Assembly (NCBI GenBank): GCA_002685335.1
Contig: NYWY01000008.1
Coordinates: 1 to 37,459, forward strand
DNA length: 37,459 nucleotides
From: Planctomycetaceae bacterium
Lineage (GTDB): Bacteria > Planctomycetota > Phycisphaerae > Phycisphaerales > SM1A02
Direction: 5' to 3'
Of the stretch, positions 7,456 through 14,644 are shown piece by piece. The translations under genes and the position numbers were made by a program. The notes beneath the pieces are model-generated. The model worked only from the letters and a program-made list of their open reading frames with translations. It was not told where the DNA came from and ran no database searches. Within the stretch, counting starts at the first letter, position 1; each line of letters starts with the position of its first letter.

Positions 7456-7968
7456 ATGACCGAGACCAACGAAACCGCCGAACTTCCCGCCATCGAGGCG
7501 CCGATCGGCGACATCGAGTCCACTGCCACCGAGGTTGCTCCAATCCACGAGAGCCGCGGCCCCGACGCCCATGGTTGGTTCCGAGGAACCGGCCGGCGAA
7601 AGACCGCCGTCGCCCGAGTCCGACTCAAGCCCGGCAGCGGAGAATTCCAGATTCGCGGCCGCGTCAAGGCGAAGTCGCTCGAGGACTACTTCACCGAGAC
7701 CCGAGATCGCGATCTGATTCGCGGCGTGCTCAAGAACACCGACACCGAAGGCAAGGTCGACGTCTACGTCAACTGCAACGGTGGCGGATTCATGGGACAG
7801 GCCGGCGCGATCGTCCTGGGACTCGGCCGAGCCCTTCGGGAGCTCGACCCCAACCTCGAGAGCATCCTCCGAGAGAACAGCTACCTCACCCGCGACGCCC
7901 GGAAGGTCGAACGGAAGAAGTACGGCCAGGCTGGTGCTCGCAAGCGATTCCAGTTCTCGAAGCGTTGA
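7456..7968 (+). CDS. rpsI: 30S ribosomal protein S9
   Basis: From ATG 7456 the product is 170 residues. The conserved S9 core begins at about residue 42 (GWFRGTGRRKTAVARVRLKPG) and includes VYVNCNGGGFMGQAGAIVLG and the essential basic end KYGQAGARKRFQFSKR, whose terminal arginine contacts P-site tRNA. The first 40 residues are an acidic extension (MTETNETAELPAIEAPIGD) absent from short S9 proteins such as that of E. coli, where the protein is about 130 residues. It is cotranscribed with rplM and ends in a strong intrinsic terminator. The frame stays open upstream to about 7240, but no better start is apparent. Confidence 0.96.
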   Translation: MTETNETAELPAIEAPIGDIESTATEVAPIHESRGPDAHGWFRGTGRRKTAVARVRLKPGSGEFQIRGRVKAKSLEDYFTETRDRDLIRGVLKNTDTEGKVDVYVNCNGGGFMGQAGAIVLGLGRALRELDPNLESILRENSYLTRDARKVERKKYGQAGARKRFQFSKR

Positions 7969-7995
7969 TTCGAAACCGGCCCCTCGAACGAATTC

Positions 7996-8033
7996 CGCCG
8001 CGACGCGTGCCTCACGCGTCGCGGCGTTCTTTT
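7996..8033 (+). terminator. Intrinsic terminator of rplM-rpsI
   Basis: A perfect 14-bp stem (7996-8009 with 8013-8026) has a 3-base loop CCT and is followed by TTCTTTT. It lies 28 bases after the rpsI stop. Its T-tract abuts the stop codon of the convergent sigma-like gene at 8033-8035, so it also separates the two converging transcripts. Confidence 0.93.
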
Positions 8034-9748
8034 CATGCCACCGGTGGATGTTCGAAACCGTCGGAAGACTTGCGAATCCCGCGAATTCGAGCGACGCACG
8101 CGTCGATCCGGCCCACCAGCCGGGTGGGCGGAATTCCAAGTTCCCGTCCGGTCTCCGCCAGTGAATACGGCCGTCCCGCCGACGCCAGTCCGAATCGCAT
8201 CGCCGTCGCCAGCCATCCTGGATCCTCGCGAATCTCCTGAGCGACTCCGGCCTCTTCCGCCCGCCTCCACCAACGTTCGACCGAGAGCAGGCGACGAACT
8301 CCGACGGGGACCGCATGCAGGGTGTCGATCGGCATGGTCGCACGACGAATACCCCGGGCTCGAGCACCCGCCGTCACCTCGGCCAGGTGCTCACGGGCGA
8401 TTCGACGGGACACTCCCAGTCCCACCGCCCGGGCGAGGTCGTGACCCTCGGTTCGACGAGCGGGGTCGAATCCCAGAACGACCTCGACCGTCCCCTCCAA
8501 CAGAATCATGAGCAAGGATTCGACCCGTGCCCCGGGGAGTTGCTCGAGCCGGCGGCCGATCGACTGTTCCAGCCGCTGAAGGCCGGCGGCCAGACCCGAC
8601 ACCGTGTTTCGCTCCAGCAACAGGCCCCACCAGCGGAGATCGGTTTCAATGGGGTCGAGTCCACGCTCACCCGGCGGCCTCGGGCCGGCGAAGGCGCGAC
8701 CGAGATTCAATTCATCCACGGAACTTCTCGCCCGAGCGCGGGCGAAATGCATGGCCGCGATCCGGCCTCGCACCTCTTCATCCTCCTCCATCTGCGGAAG
8801 CCTCCGGACTCTGGCCAACCAGGTCGTGGGGTCCGCACGCTGAAGTTCACGGGGCAGATCATCGATGAGGCCCGCGACCGTGAAGACCTCGGGGGCGTCC
8901 GTTCGCCCGAGATTGGGGACTGACACCATCGGCGGATCGATCGATCGGACCTCCGCCCATCGGGCCTCCAGCTCGTAGCGACGAACCGTCGCCTCGCTTC
9001 GATCGATTCGGGCGGCGATGTCGGCGACCGGAATCCCCTGACGCCGAGCCCGAGCCACCAGTCGTCCGATCACCTTCCGCGCCTGCGGCCCCGCCCGGGC
9101 GGGGCGGGCGGAAGGCTCGATGATGGCTCGAATCGCCGCGGGACTCCGATGCATCTCCTCCGCGATCCGCTCGATCGCCGCGGTCGTGGACGAGGCCTCC
9201 CCCACCCATCGATCGAACGCCTCGCGGATCATGCTTCGTTCCGCCTCATCGATGGGCTGGCGGCGGCGCGCCCTCTGGAGCCGGCCCGGGTTCCGCTCCG
9301 CGAAACGACGGACGGCCTCGTTTCGGATACCCGCCCTGACCGCACCGCCGGGATGCACGAATCGACGAGTGGCCAATCCGAGCCTTCGCCACCGTTGCAA
9401 GGTCCGACGGGAGATTCCGAGCCGCTTTGCGGCCTCCTCCGCGTCGAGGTGACGGTCAGGATCGAAAGGCGATGGTCCGAGGCTCCGGTCGATCTCATCG
9501 ATCAGATCGGCGAGATCACCCTGCAGGCGCTTCCCGTCGATCCCATCCGGATCATTCGAGACGTCCGACTTGACCCCGGTCACGCGGTAGACGAGCCAAT
9601 CGAGGGGATACGCCCCCGTCGGCTCGATGTCGCAGAGCAGGATCTCCAACCGGTCCAGACGGGCTGCGGCCGAGTCACCCGCGAACTCGAACTGCCGGCG
9701 GATCGCCCGATGGGCGGGAGTCGTTTCGGCGTCACGGCGACGATTCAT
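8033..9748 (-). CDS. Diverged sigma-70-like protein with added helix-turn-helix stretches
   Basis: A 571-residue protein, in order: an N-terminal helical part; a MerR/excisionase-like HTH at about 100-125 (LDAEEAAKRLGISRRTLQRW); two further HTH-like stretches at about 190-210 (IERIAEEMHRSPAAIRAII) and 240-262 (IPVADIAARIDRSEATVRRY); then a sigma-70-like half. The latter has a region-1.2-like WLARVRRLPQMEEDEEVRGRI (310-330), a region-2.2-like EGTVEVVLGFDPARR (418-432) and a region-4-like MRFGLASAGRP plus LAETGRELGIPPTRL (517-544). The aromatic YAYWWIRQAI-type residues of region 2.3-2.4, used in promoter melting, are missing. It is probably a transcription regulator that binds RNA polymerase or promoter DNA; whether it initiates transcription is unknown. 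Its ATG overlaps the mqnA stop by ATGA. Confidence 0.75.
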   Translation of the reverse strand: MNRRRDAETTPAHRAIRRQFEFAGDSAAARLDRLEILLCDIEPTGAYPLDWLVYRVTGVKSDVSNDPDGIDGKRLQGDLADLIDEIDRSLGPSPFDPDRHLDAEEAAKRLGISRRTLQRWRRLGLATRRFVHPGGAVRAGIRNEAVRRFAERNPGRLQRARRRQPIDEAERSMIREAFDRWVGEASSTTAAIERIAEEMHRSPAAIRAIIEPSARPARAGPQARKVIGRLVARARRQGIPVADIAARIDRSEATVRRYELEARWAEVRSIDPPMVSVPNLGRTDAPEVFTVAGLIDDLPRELQRADPTTWLARVRRLPQMEEDEEVRGRIAAMHFARARARSSVDELNLGRAFAGPRPPGERGLDPIETDLRWWGLLLERNTVSGLAAGLQRLEQSIGRRLEQLPGARVESLLMILLEGTVEVVLGFDPARRTEGHDLARAVGLGVSRRIAREHLAEVTAGARARGIRRATMPIDTLHAVPVGVRRLLSVERWWRRAEEAGVAQEIREDPGWLATAMRFGLASAGRPYSLAETGRELGIPPTRLVGRIDACVARIRGIRKSSDGFEHPPVA

Positions 9749-10587
9749 CCCAATGCCGCGGCCTCATGATCAGCGACCAGAAGCGGCCGACGCTCCTCGA
9801 TCACCCCGTGACGTTCGGCCAGTTCGTGGAAGAGACGGATCGCCTCGAGGGACCGAGGCGTGCACTCGTATCGCAGCAGGGTTCCCAGATAGTGAACCGC
9901 TTCCGGTACGGTCCATCCGTGGGCCGCGGCCTCTCGACGCGCCATGGTCGGAATCAGGGTGCGGTGCCGACGGCGGGCATGATCGACCAGAATCGCCAGC
10001 CTCTCGGTGCGGGCTCTGGTTTCTTCATCGACGTCGGCGAGGCGGAACCAGGCGGCGAACACGAAGGGCAGTCCGGTGAGTTCGTTCCAGGCCATGCCGA
10101 GATCCATCCGATGCGGATGGCTCGACTCCGGCGGTGCCATCCGGGCGACCTTGTCTCCGATCAGCAGAACCGCATCCGGAGAAACGGTCGAATCGGGCTT
10201 GAACGCGGTGACCCGCGGCCGATGTCCGTTCCGCTCGGCCAGGAGCACCTGGACCAGGGCGACCGATGTGTGACTCTCGATGTCGCACGCGATCTCCTCG
10301 ATCTCCTCGATCGGGACCCGCGAGAAGAGCGCCACGGTCTTCGTCTCACCTTCGCAGCCGATCTGTCCGACCGGCACGAGTTCGAGGGGACGAGCGGAGA
10401 TCTGCTGATCGATGACCGAGCAGAGGGAGAGGTCCGTCTCGCCGGCCACCAGGCGGTCGCAGAGATTGGCGGGGACATCGGGAACCACCCGGACACCGGG
10501 AATCCGGTCGAGGCCGTCGATCTGCGGCAGCGTGTTCAGGTAGGAGACCGCGCCAAGGCGGAGTTCATCGTTCCGTACGTCTTCCAT
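9745..10587 (-). CDS. mqnA: Chorismate dehydratase (MqnA), futalosine pathway
   Basis: A 280-residue protein of the MqnA/MqnD periplasmic-binding-like fold. The N-terminal RLGAVSYLNTLPQIDGLD and VPANLCDRLVAGETDLSLC are characteristic of MqnA, as are VLLIGDKVARM and DLGMAWNELTGLPFVFAAW. MqnA dehydrates chorismate to 3-[(1-carboxyvinyl)oxy]benzoate, the first step of menaquinone synthesis by the futalosine route. Other mqn genes are not in the window. It lies 47 bases after alr and overlaps the downstream sigma-like gene by four bases, so the three probably share a transcript. The ATG at 10587 gives a family-typical length. Confidence 0.93.
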   Translation of the reverse strand: MEDVRNDELRLGAVSYLNTLPQIDGLDRIPGVRVVPDVPANLCDRLVAGETDLSLCSVIDQQISARPLELVPVGQIGCEGETKTVALFSRVPIEEIEEIACDIESHTSVALVQVLLAERNGHRPRVTAFKPDSTVSPDAVLLIGDKVARMAPPESSHPHRMDLGMAWNELTGLPFVFAAWFRLADVDEETRARTERLAILVDHARRRHRTLIPTMARREAAAHGWTVPEAVHYLGTLLRYECTPRSLEAIRLFHELAERHGVIEERRPLLVADHEAAALG

Positions 10588-10634
10588 GGGGTGAATGGTA
10601 GGTCCCGAGCGGACGACGCGAATCCAAAACGGGC

Positions 10635-11861
10635 TCAGCCGCCGATGGATCTCCGCGATTCCGATTCCGCCTCGGTGATGATGGAATCCCCACGATCAGC
10701 GACGGCACCTCCTCCGGCGACCAGCAACCGGGGAATTCGATGCGAGATCCCGCACAGCAACTGGTAGGGAAGCACTCCCGCCCGCGCCGCGACCCGATCC
10801 AACCGGACCGGAGAGTCCGGGTCCGCCGAAATCACTTCAACCGCGGTGGTGTCGTCCAAGGGCCCGACATCCGTGAGATCGACCACGCACTGATCCATGT
10901 TCATTCGCCCGAGGACCGGAACGGAGACCGCGCCTCGCCGTCCATGGATGACCAGACGATGGGATTCCGATCCGGATACGGCGGGGAGCCCGTCGGCGTA
11001 ACCGATGGGTATCAGGCCGGTCAGGGTCTCCCGGTCGGTGAGCATGGTGCACCCGTAGCCGATCGTCCGTCCGGGTTCGAGCCGTCGGGTCTGAATCACC
11101 GTCGACCACCACGAGAAGATCGACCGAAGCGGCATGGGGTCGGGCCTCCCGGCAAGAACACTGGATCCGAAGCCGATCCAGGCGAGCCCGATACGAACTT
11201 GATCGAAGTGCAGCGGGCTCGACTCCAGGCTGGCGGTCGCCGCCACGTGGCGAACCACGCCCTCGGGAATCAGTGCTCCCATCGAATCAACGAATCGATC
11301 GAATCGCCGCCCTCGTTCAATGGCAGAGAACGGATCATCCACCGCATCGGGCAGGTGACTCATCAGGCCGGCAAGCCGAAGTCGAGGGCTGGCCGCGATG
11401 ATCTGGAGGATCTCCTCGGCCTCACCTTCCTCGCAGCCGCCCCGGCCCATGCCCGTATCGAGCTCGAGCTGAAGTGGAATCACCACGCCCAGACGGGTCG
11501 CCTCGGCCTCGAGGCTTCGAACCTGAGCGGGATGATGGGCCGTGAAATGCAGCCGCTGCCGACCGAGCAGGGAGATCGAACGGGCGTCACGGGCGAGTTC
11601 CCGGACCGGCATCAGGACGATTACCACGGAATCCGGAGAAGCATCCGCGACTTCGGCCGCCTCGGACGGGCCGTAGGCCGCGAACCTCGAAATCCCGATC
11701 CGATGCATGGCCGCGGCCATTCTGACGGCCCCCAGACCGTACGCATCCGCCTTGACGACCGCACAGAGCCTCTCCAGGCCTCCACCAACGTGAGCAGCCA
11801 CGGAAGCGAGATTGCTCGCCAAGGCGTCGAGTTCGATTCGGATGGTGCTTTGGGCGAACAT
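10635..11861 (-). CDS. alr: Alanine racemase
   Basis: From ATG 11861 the product is 408 residues. A GTG at 11888 would add nine. The PLP-binding lysine lies in CAVVKADAYGLGA. The opposing catalytic tyrosine is likely that of IGYGCTML or GYADGLP. LDTGMGRGGCEEGE and LGRMNMDQCVVDLTD are family signatures. The enzyme interconverts L- and D-alanine for peptidoglycan, consistent with murA and murG in this window. It is the first gene of an apparent alr-mqnA-sigma-like operon and is divergent from the helicase gene. There is no signal peptide, so it is cytoplasmic. The final 25 residues (GAVADRGDSIITEAESESRR) are a polar tail beyond the usual end. Confidence 0.95.
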   Translation of the reverse strand: MFAQSTIRIELDALASNLASVAAHVGGGLERLCAVVKADAYGLGAVRMAAAMHRIGISRFAAYGPSEAAEVADASPDSVVIVLMPVRELARDARSISLLGRQRLHFTAHHPAQVRSLEAEATRLGVVIPLQLELDTGMGRGGCEEGEAEEILQIIAASPRLRLAGLMSHLPDAVDDPFSAIERGRRFDRFVDSMGALIPEGVVRHVAATASLESSPLHFDQVRIGLAWIGFGSSVLAGRPDPMPLRSIFSWWSTVIQTRRLEPGRTIGYGCTMLTDRETLTGLIPIGYADGLPAVSGSESHRLVIHGRRGAVSVPVLGRMNMDQCVVDLTDVGPLDDTTAVEVISADPDSPVRLDRVAARAGVLPYQLLCGISHRIPRLLVAGGGAVADRGDSIITEAESESRRSIGG

Positions 11862-11889
11862 GTCTCGTCCGGAATTTCCGATCGGCACC

Positions 11890-11919
11890 GGGCAGGTGCC
11901 GACGGCACGGGCCCTGCCC
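11890..11919 (-). other. Inverted repeat in the alr leader
   Basis: GGGCAG (11890-11895) pairs with CTGCCC (11914-11919), and inside it GTGCC pairs with GGCAC. On the alr transcript it would form a hairpin about 30 bases before the ATG at 11861. It also lies in the divergent region shared with the helicase gene, so it could be an operator. No T-run follows in either direction. Confidence 0.35.
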
Positions 11920-12014
11920 GCATACTATCGACAACTCGAACCAAATCAGATCATCCCAGCAATCTCAGGATTGCCGCTGCGAGCATTTTCTTGAGCCACC
12001 AGACGGATTCTCCC

Positions 12015-13391
12015 GTGACCGACGCGGACGCCGAAGACCAACCCAACGCGAAGTCCGCCGGAGAGGAGACCTTCGACACTTCGAAGACCTTCGCCGACCT
12101 CGGATTGCCCGAGGACGTCCTTGAGGGGATCACGAAGAGCGGATTCGTACACCCGACGAGGATTCAGGCCGCCCTGATCCCGGCCGCCCTCTCGGGACGT
12201 CATGTCCTCGGACAGGCCAAGACCGGTACCGGGAAAACCGCGGCGTTCGGCCTGCCGATCCTCGCCAAGGTGAAGCCCGGCGATCACTTCGCCTCCCTCG
12301 TTCTGGTTCCGACCCGCGAACTGGCCATCCAGGTGGCCAATGAGATCAAGGACCTCGGACAGGACACCCCCCTGCAGGTGGTCCCCGTGTACGGCGGGCA
12401 GAGAATCACCGCTCAGGCACCGAAGCTCGAAAGAGGTCCCGAGATCGTGGTCGGCACCCCCGGCCGCGTGATGGATCTTCACGAACGTCGGATGCTTCCC
12501 TACGAATTCATCCGGATGGCGGTCCTCGACGAGGTCGACCGGATGCTCGACATCGGTTTCCGAGACGACATCCGCAAGATCCTCGGCGCCATGAGGCAAC
12601 GCCCCCAGACGATCTTCGTGAGTGCGACGATCTCCGGAGACATCGAGAAGCTCGCCCGGTCCTACATGAAGGACCCGGAAAAGATCGTCACCAGCGAGAA
12701 CAGTCTGACCGTCGCCCGAGTCAAGCAGTCCTGGCTCAAGGTCGAACCCTGGGACAAGAAGCGGCTGCTGGCCCACCTGATCAAGCATGAGAAGCCGGCC
12801 CTCAGCGTCATCTTCTGCCGGACCAAGCGAACGGTCGACGATGTGACGAGGTTCCTCGAACGCAAGAACATCGACGCCCATGCGATCCACGGCGACATGT
12901 ACCAGAGCAAGCGAAATCAGGTGATGGATCGACTCCGTGACGGTTCTCTGGGCGTCCTCGTGGCCAGTGACCTCGCGGCCCGCGGCCTGGACGTCGACGG
13001 CATCAGCCACGTCATCAACTACGACATCCCCGAAGACCCCGAGGTGTACATCCACCGTATCGGCCGCACGGCTCGCGCAGGGCGGGAAGGCGTGGCGTGG
13101 ACGCTCGTGACCCCGGAACAGGGCCCCCTGCTCACCGCCTGCGAGATGCTCGCCAACATCGAGATCCCCCAGGCCGTCTACGACGACTTCGAACCGGGCA
13201 CGGTCCCCTCGGACATCCGCGCCGAAAAGGAAATCGCGGAGAAGCGAGCGAAGGATCGCGAAAACCTGCAGAAGAGAACCGAAGCCCCCGCGATCAAGGC
13301 GGACGACGAAGCAGCCTTCCCCGGCGGCCTCGTCCCCAAGGCCATGCCGGCCCGTCGCATGCAGGGGAAGGTCCGGACCCGGCGTCGATGA
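12015..13391 (+). CDS. DEAD-box-family ATP-dependent RNA helicase
   Basis: About 458 residues from GTG 12015; a TTG at 11991 is possible and no in-frame ATG is suitable. Helicase motifs in order: Q-motif (FADLGLPED, GFVHPTRIQ), I (AKTGTGKT), Ia (PTRELA), Ib (TPGR), II as DEVD at residues 172-175, III (SAT), IV (VIFCRTKR), V (ASDLAARGLDV) and VI (HRIGRTARAG). Motif II is DEVD rather than DEAD, a conservative change that keeps the magnesium- and water-coordinating acidic residues. The last 85 residues are charged and end in a basic tail (MQGKVRTRRR) likely to bind RNA. It should unwind RNA in ribosome assembly or mRNA decay. Its stop overlaps the psuG start (ATGA), implying translational coupling. 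Confidence 0.93.
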   Translation: MTDADAEDQPNAKSAGEETFDTSKTFADLGLPEDVLEGITKSGFVHPTRIQAALIPAALSGRHVLGQAKTGTGKTAAFGLPILAKVKPGDHFASLVLVPTRELAIQVANEIKDLGQDTPLQVVPVYGGQRITAQAPKLERGPEIVVGTPGRVMDLHERRMLPYEFIRMAVLDEVDRMLDIGFRDDIRKILGAMRQRPQTIFVSATISGDIEKLARSYMKDPEKIVTSENSLTVARVKQSWLKVEPWDKKRLLAHLIKHEKPALSVIFCRTKRTVDDVTRFLERKNIDAHAIHGDMYQSKRNQVMDRLRDGSLGVLVASDLAARGLDVDGISHVINYDIPEDPEVYIHRIGRTARAGREGVAWTLVTPEQGPLLTACEMLANIEIPQAVYDDFEPGTVPSDIRAEKEIAEKRAKDRENLQKRTEAPAIKADDEAAFPGGLVPKAMPARRMQGKVRTRRR

Positions 13392-14401
13392 CCGCGGTTC
13401 GAATCGCAGAGGACGTGGCCGACGCCCTCGCCGAGGGACGCCCGGTCGTCGGGCTCGAGACGGCCGTCCTCACACACGGCCTGCCCAGAGGCCCGAGACC
13501 TCGGCCCGAGAGCCTTGCCCCGGATCAGACCGCGGGTGAACTGCTCGCAGGCCGGAAGTGGGATTCCGACGCTCCCTTCAACCTCGAATCAGTCCGGGCG
13601 ATCGCGGATGCGGTTCGAAATGCCGGCGCCATCCCGGCGGTGACGGCGATCCATCGCGGGACCCTCCGAATCGGAATGGACGACGAAGTCCTCGCGGAAC
13701 TGGCGTTGGACGAATCGGCGAAAAAAGCGAGCGCCCGTGATCTCGGCCCGATCGCCGCGACCGGCTCATCCGCCGGAACCACCGTCGCCGGCTCCCTTCG
13801 CGCCTGCCGTCTCGCCACACCGGAACCGATTCGCGTCTTCGCCACCGGGGGGATCGGAGGCGTGCACCGTGGCTGGCAGTCACGACCCGATGTCTCGGGG
13901 GATCTCCGAGCGTTGGCGACCGAACCCGTGGCGGTGGTCGCCGCCGGTGCGAAGGTCATTCTCGATGTGACCGCGACCCTCGAAGCCCTGGACTCCCTCG
14001 GGGTTCCGGTGATCGGATTCGGCACCGATCACATGCCGATCTTCACCGCCGGCATCCACGCCGAACTGGAAGTGCCCCACCGACTCGACGACGCCGTCGC
14101 GGTCGCGGACGCCTGCCATCGCCACTGGTCGGACTTCAAGATGAACAGTGGCCTGTTGATCGCCAATCCCTGTCCGGCCGATGCCGCCGCGGACTCCGGT
14201 CGATTGGAGACCCTGGTCGACGCGAGCCTCGCGGAGGCCTCCGCCCTCGGGATCGATGGTGCCGCCGTCACGCCGTTTCTCCTCTCCGCGATGGCGGATG
14301 CGGAGGGAACGGACCCACTGGGCGCGAATGTCGCCCTTCTCGTGTCCAACGCGGCCCTCGCCGCCCGGATCGCGGTGGCCATGGCCGCCGGCCCGGACTG
14401 A
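13388..14401 (+). CDS. psuG: Pseudouridine-5'-phosphate glycosidase
   Basis: A 337-residue PsuG/IndA-family enzyme. GLETAVLTHGLP, AGAIPAVTAIHRGTLRIGM, SAKKASARDLGP (with the catalytic Lys), FATGGIGGVHRG, VVAAGAKVILDV and LLIANPCP all match family signatures. It splits pseudouridine 5'-phosphate into ribose 5-phosphate and uracil, reversibly. Between HGLP and NLESVRAI lies an extra stretch of about 28 residues (about 34-61), where typical PsuG proteins have only a short FPQN-like link. No pseudouridine kinase (psuK) is nearby. The start is fixed by the ATGA overlap with the upstream helicase gene, which suggests the pair act together in RNA turnover (inference). Confidence 0.93.
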   Translation: MTAVRIAEDVADALAEGRPVVGLETAVLTHGLPRGPRPRPESLAPDQTAGELLAGRKWDSDAPFNLESVRAIADAVRNAGAIPAVTAIHRGTLRIGMDDEVLAELALDESAKKASARDLGPIAATGSSAGTTVAGSLRACRLATPEPIRVFATGGIGGVHRGWQSRPDVSGDLRALATEPVAVVAAGAKVILDVTATLEALDSLGVPVIGFGTDHMPIFTAGIHAELEVPHRLDDAVAVADACHRHWSDFKMNSGLLIANPCPADAAADSGRLETLVDASLAEASALGIDGAAVTPFLLSAMADAEGTDPLGANVALLVSNAALAARIAVAMAAGPD

Positions 14402-14441
14402 TCCGAGAGGTCTCCGAGGGACACCGATGATCGGGTTCCTC

Positions 14442-14447
14442 TATACT
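14442..14447 (+). promoter_or_regulatory. Possible -10 element upstream of rho
   Basis: TATACT lies 198 bases before the preferred rho start in the 243-base gap 14402-14644. No good -35 is found 16-18 bases upstream. Rho genes often have long, autoregulated leaders, so a long leader here would be plausible, but nothing else in the gap is clear. Confidence 0.25.
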
Positions 14448-14644
14448 CGGGGGGTCCGAAGCCCGATTCCCGGTCCTCGGCACTCCGAATTCGCGCGTCC
14501 CCACGACTCCTCCGGTTCGTCAAAGATCCCTCGGAAGTCTCCCCGCTCTGGACGCCGGATACCGACATGTCCGAAACCTGAACTGAGGTGCATCCGAAAG
14601 GATGCTTCGCCGAGGCGGGTATCAGACACATCTGGCGAACCCCG

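Noticed and set aside
11946..13055. A 369-codon open frame on the minus strand
   Set aside because: It lies opposite the DEAD-box-family helicase gene with all its motifs; no recognisable product.
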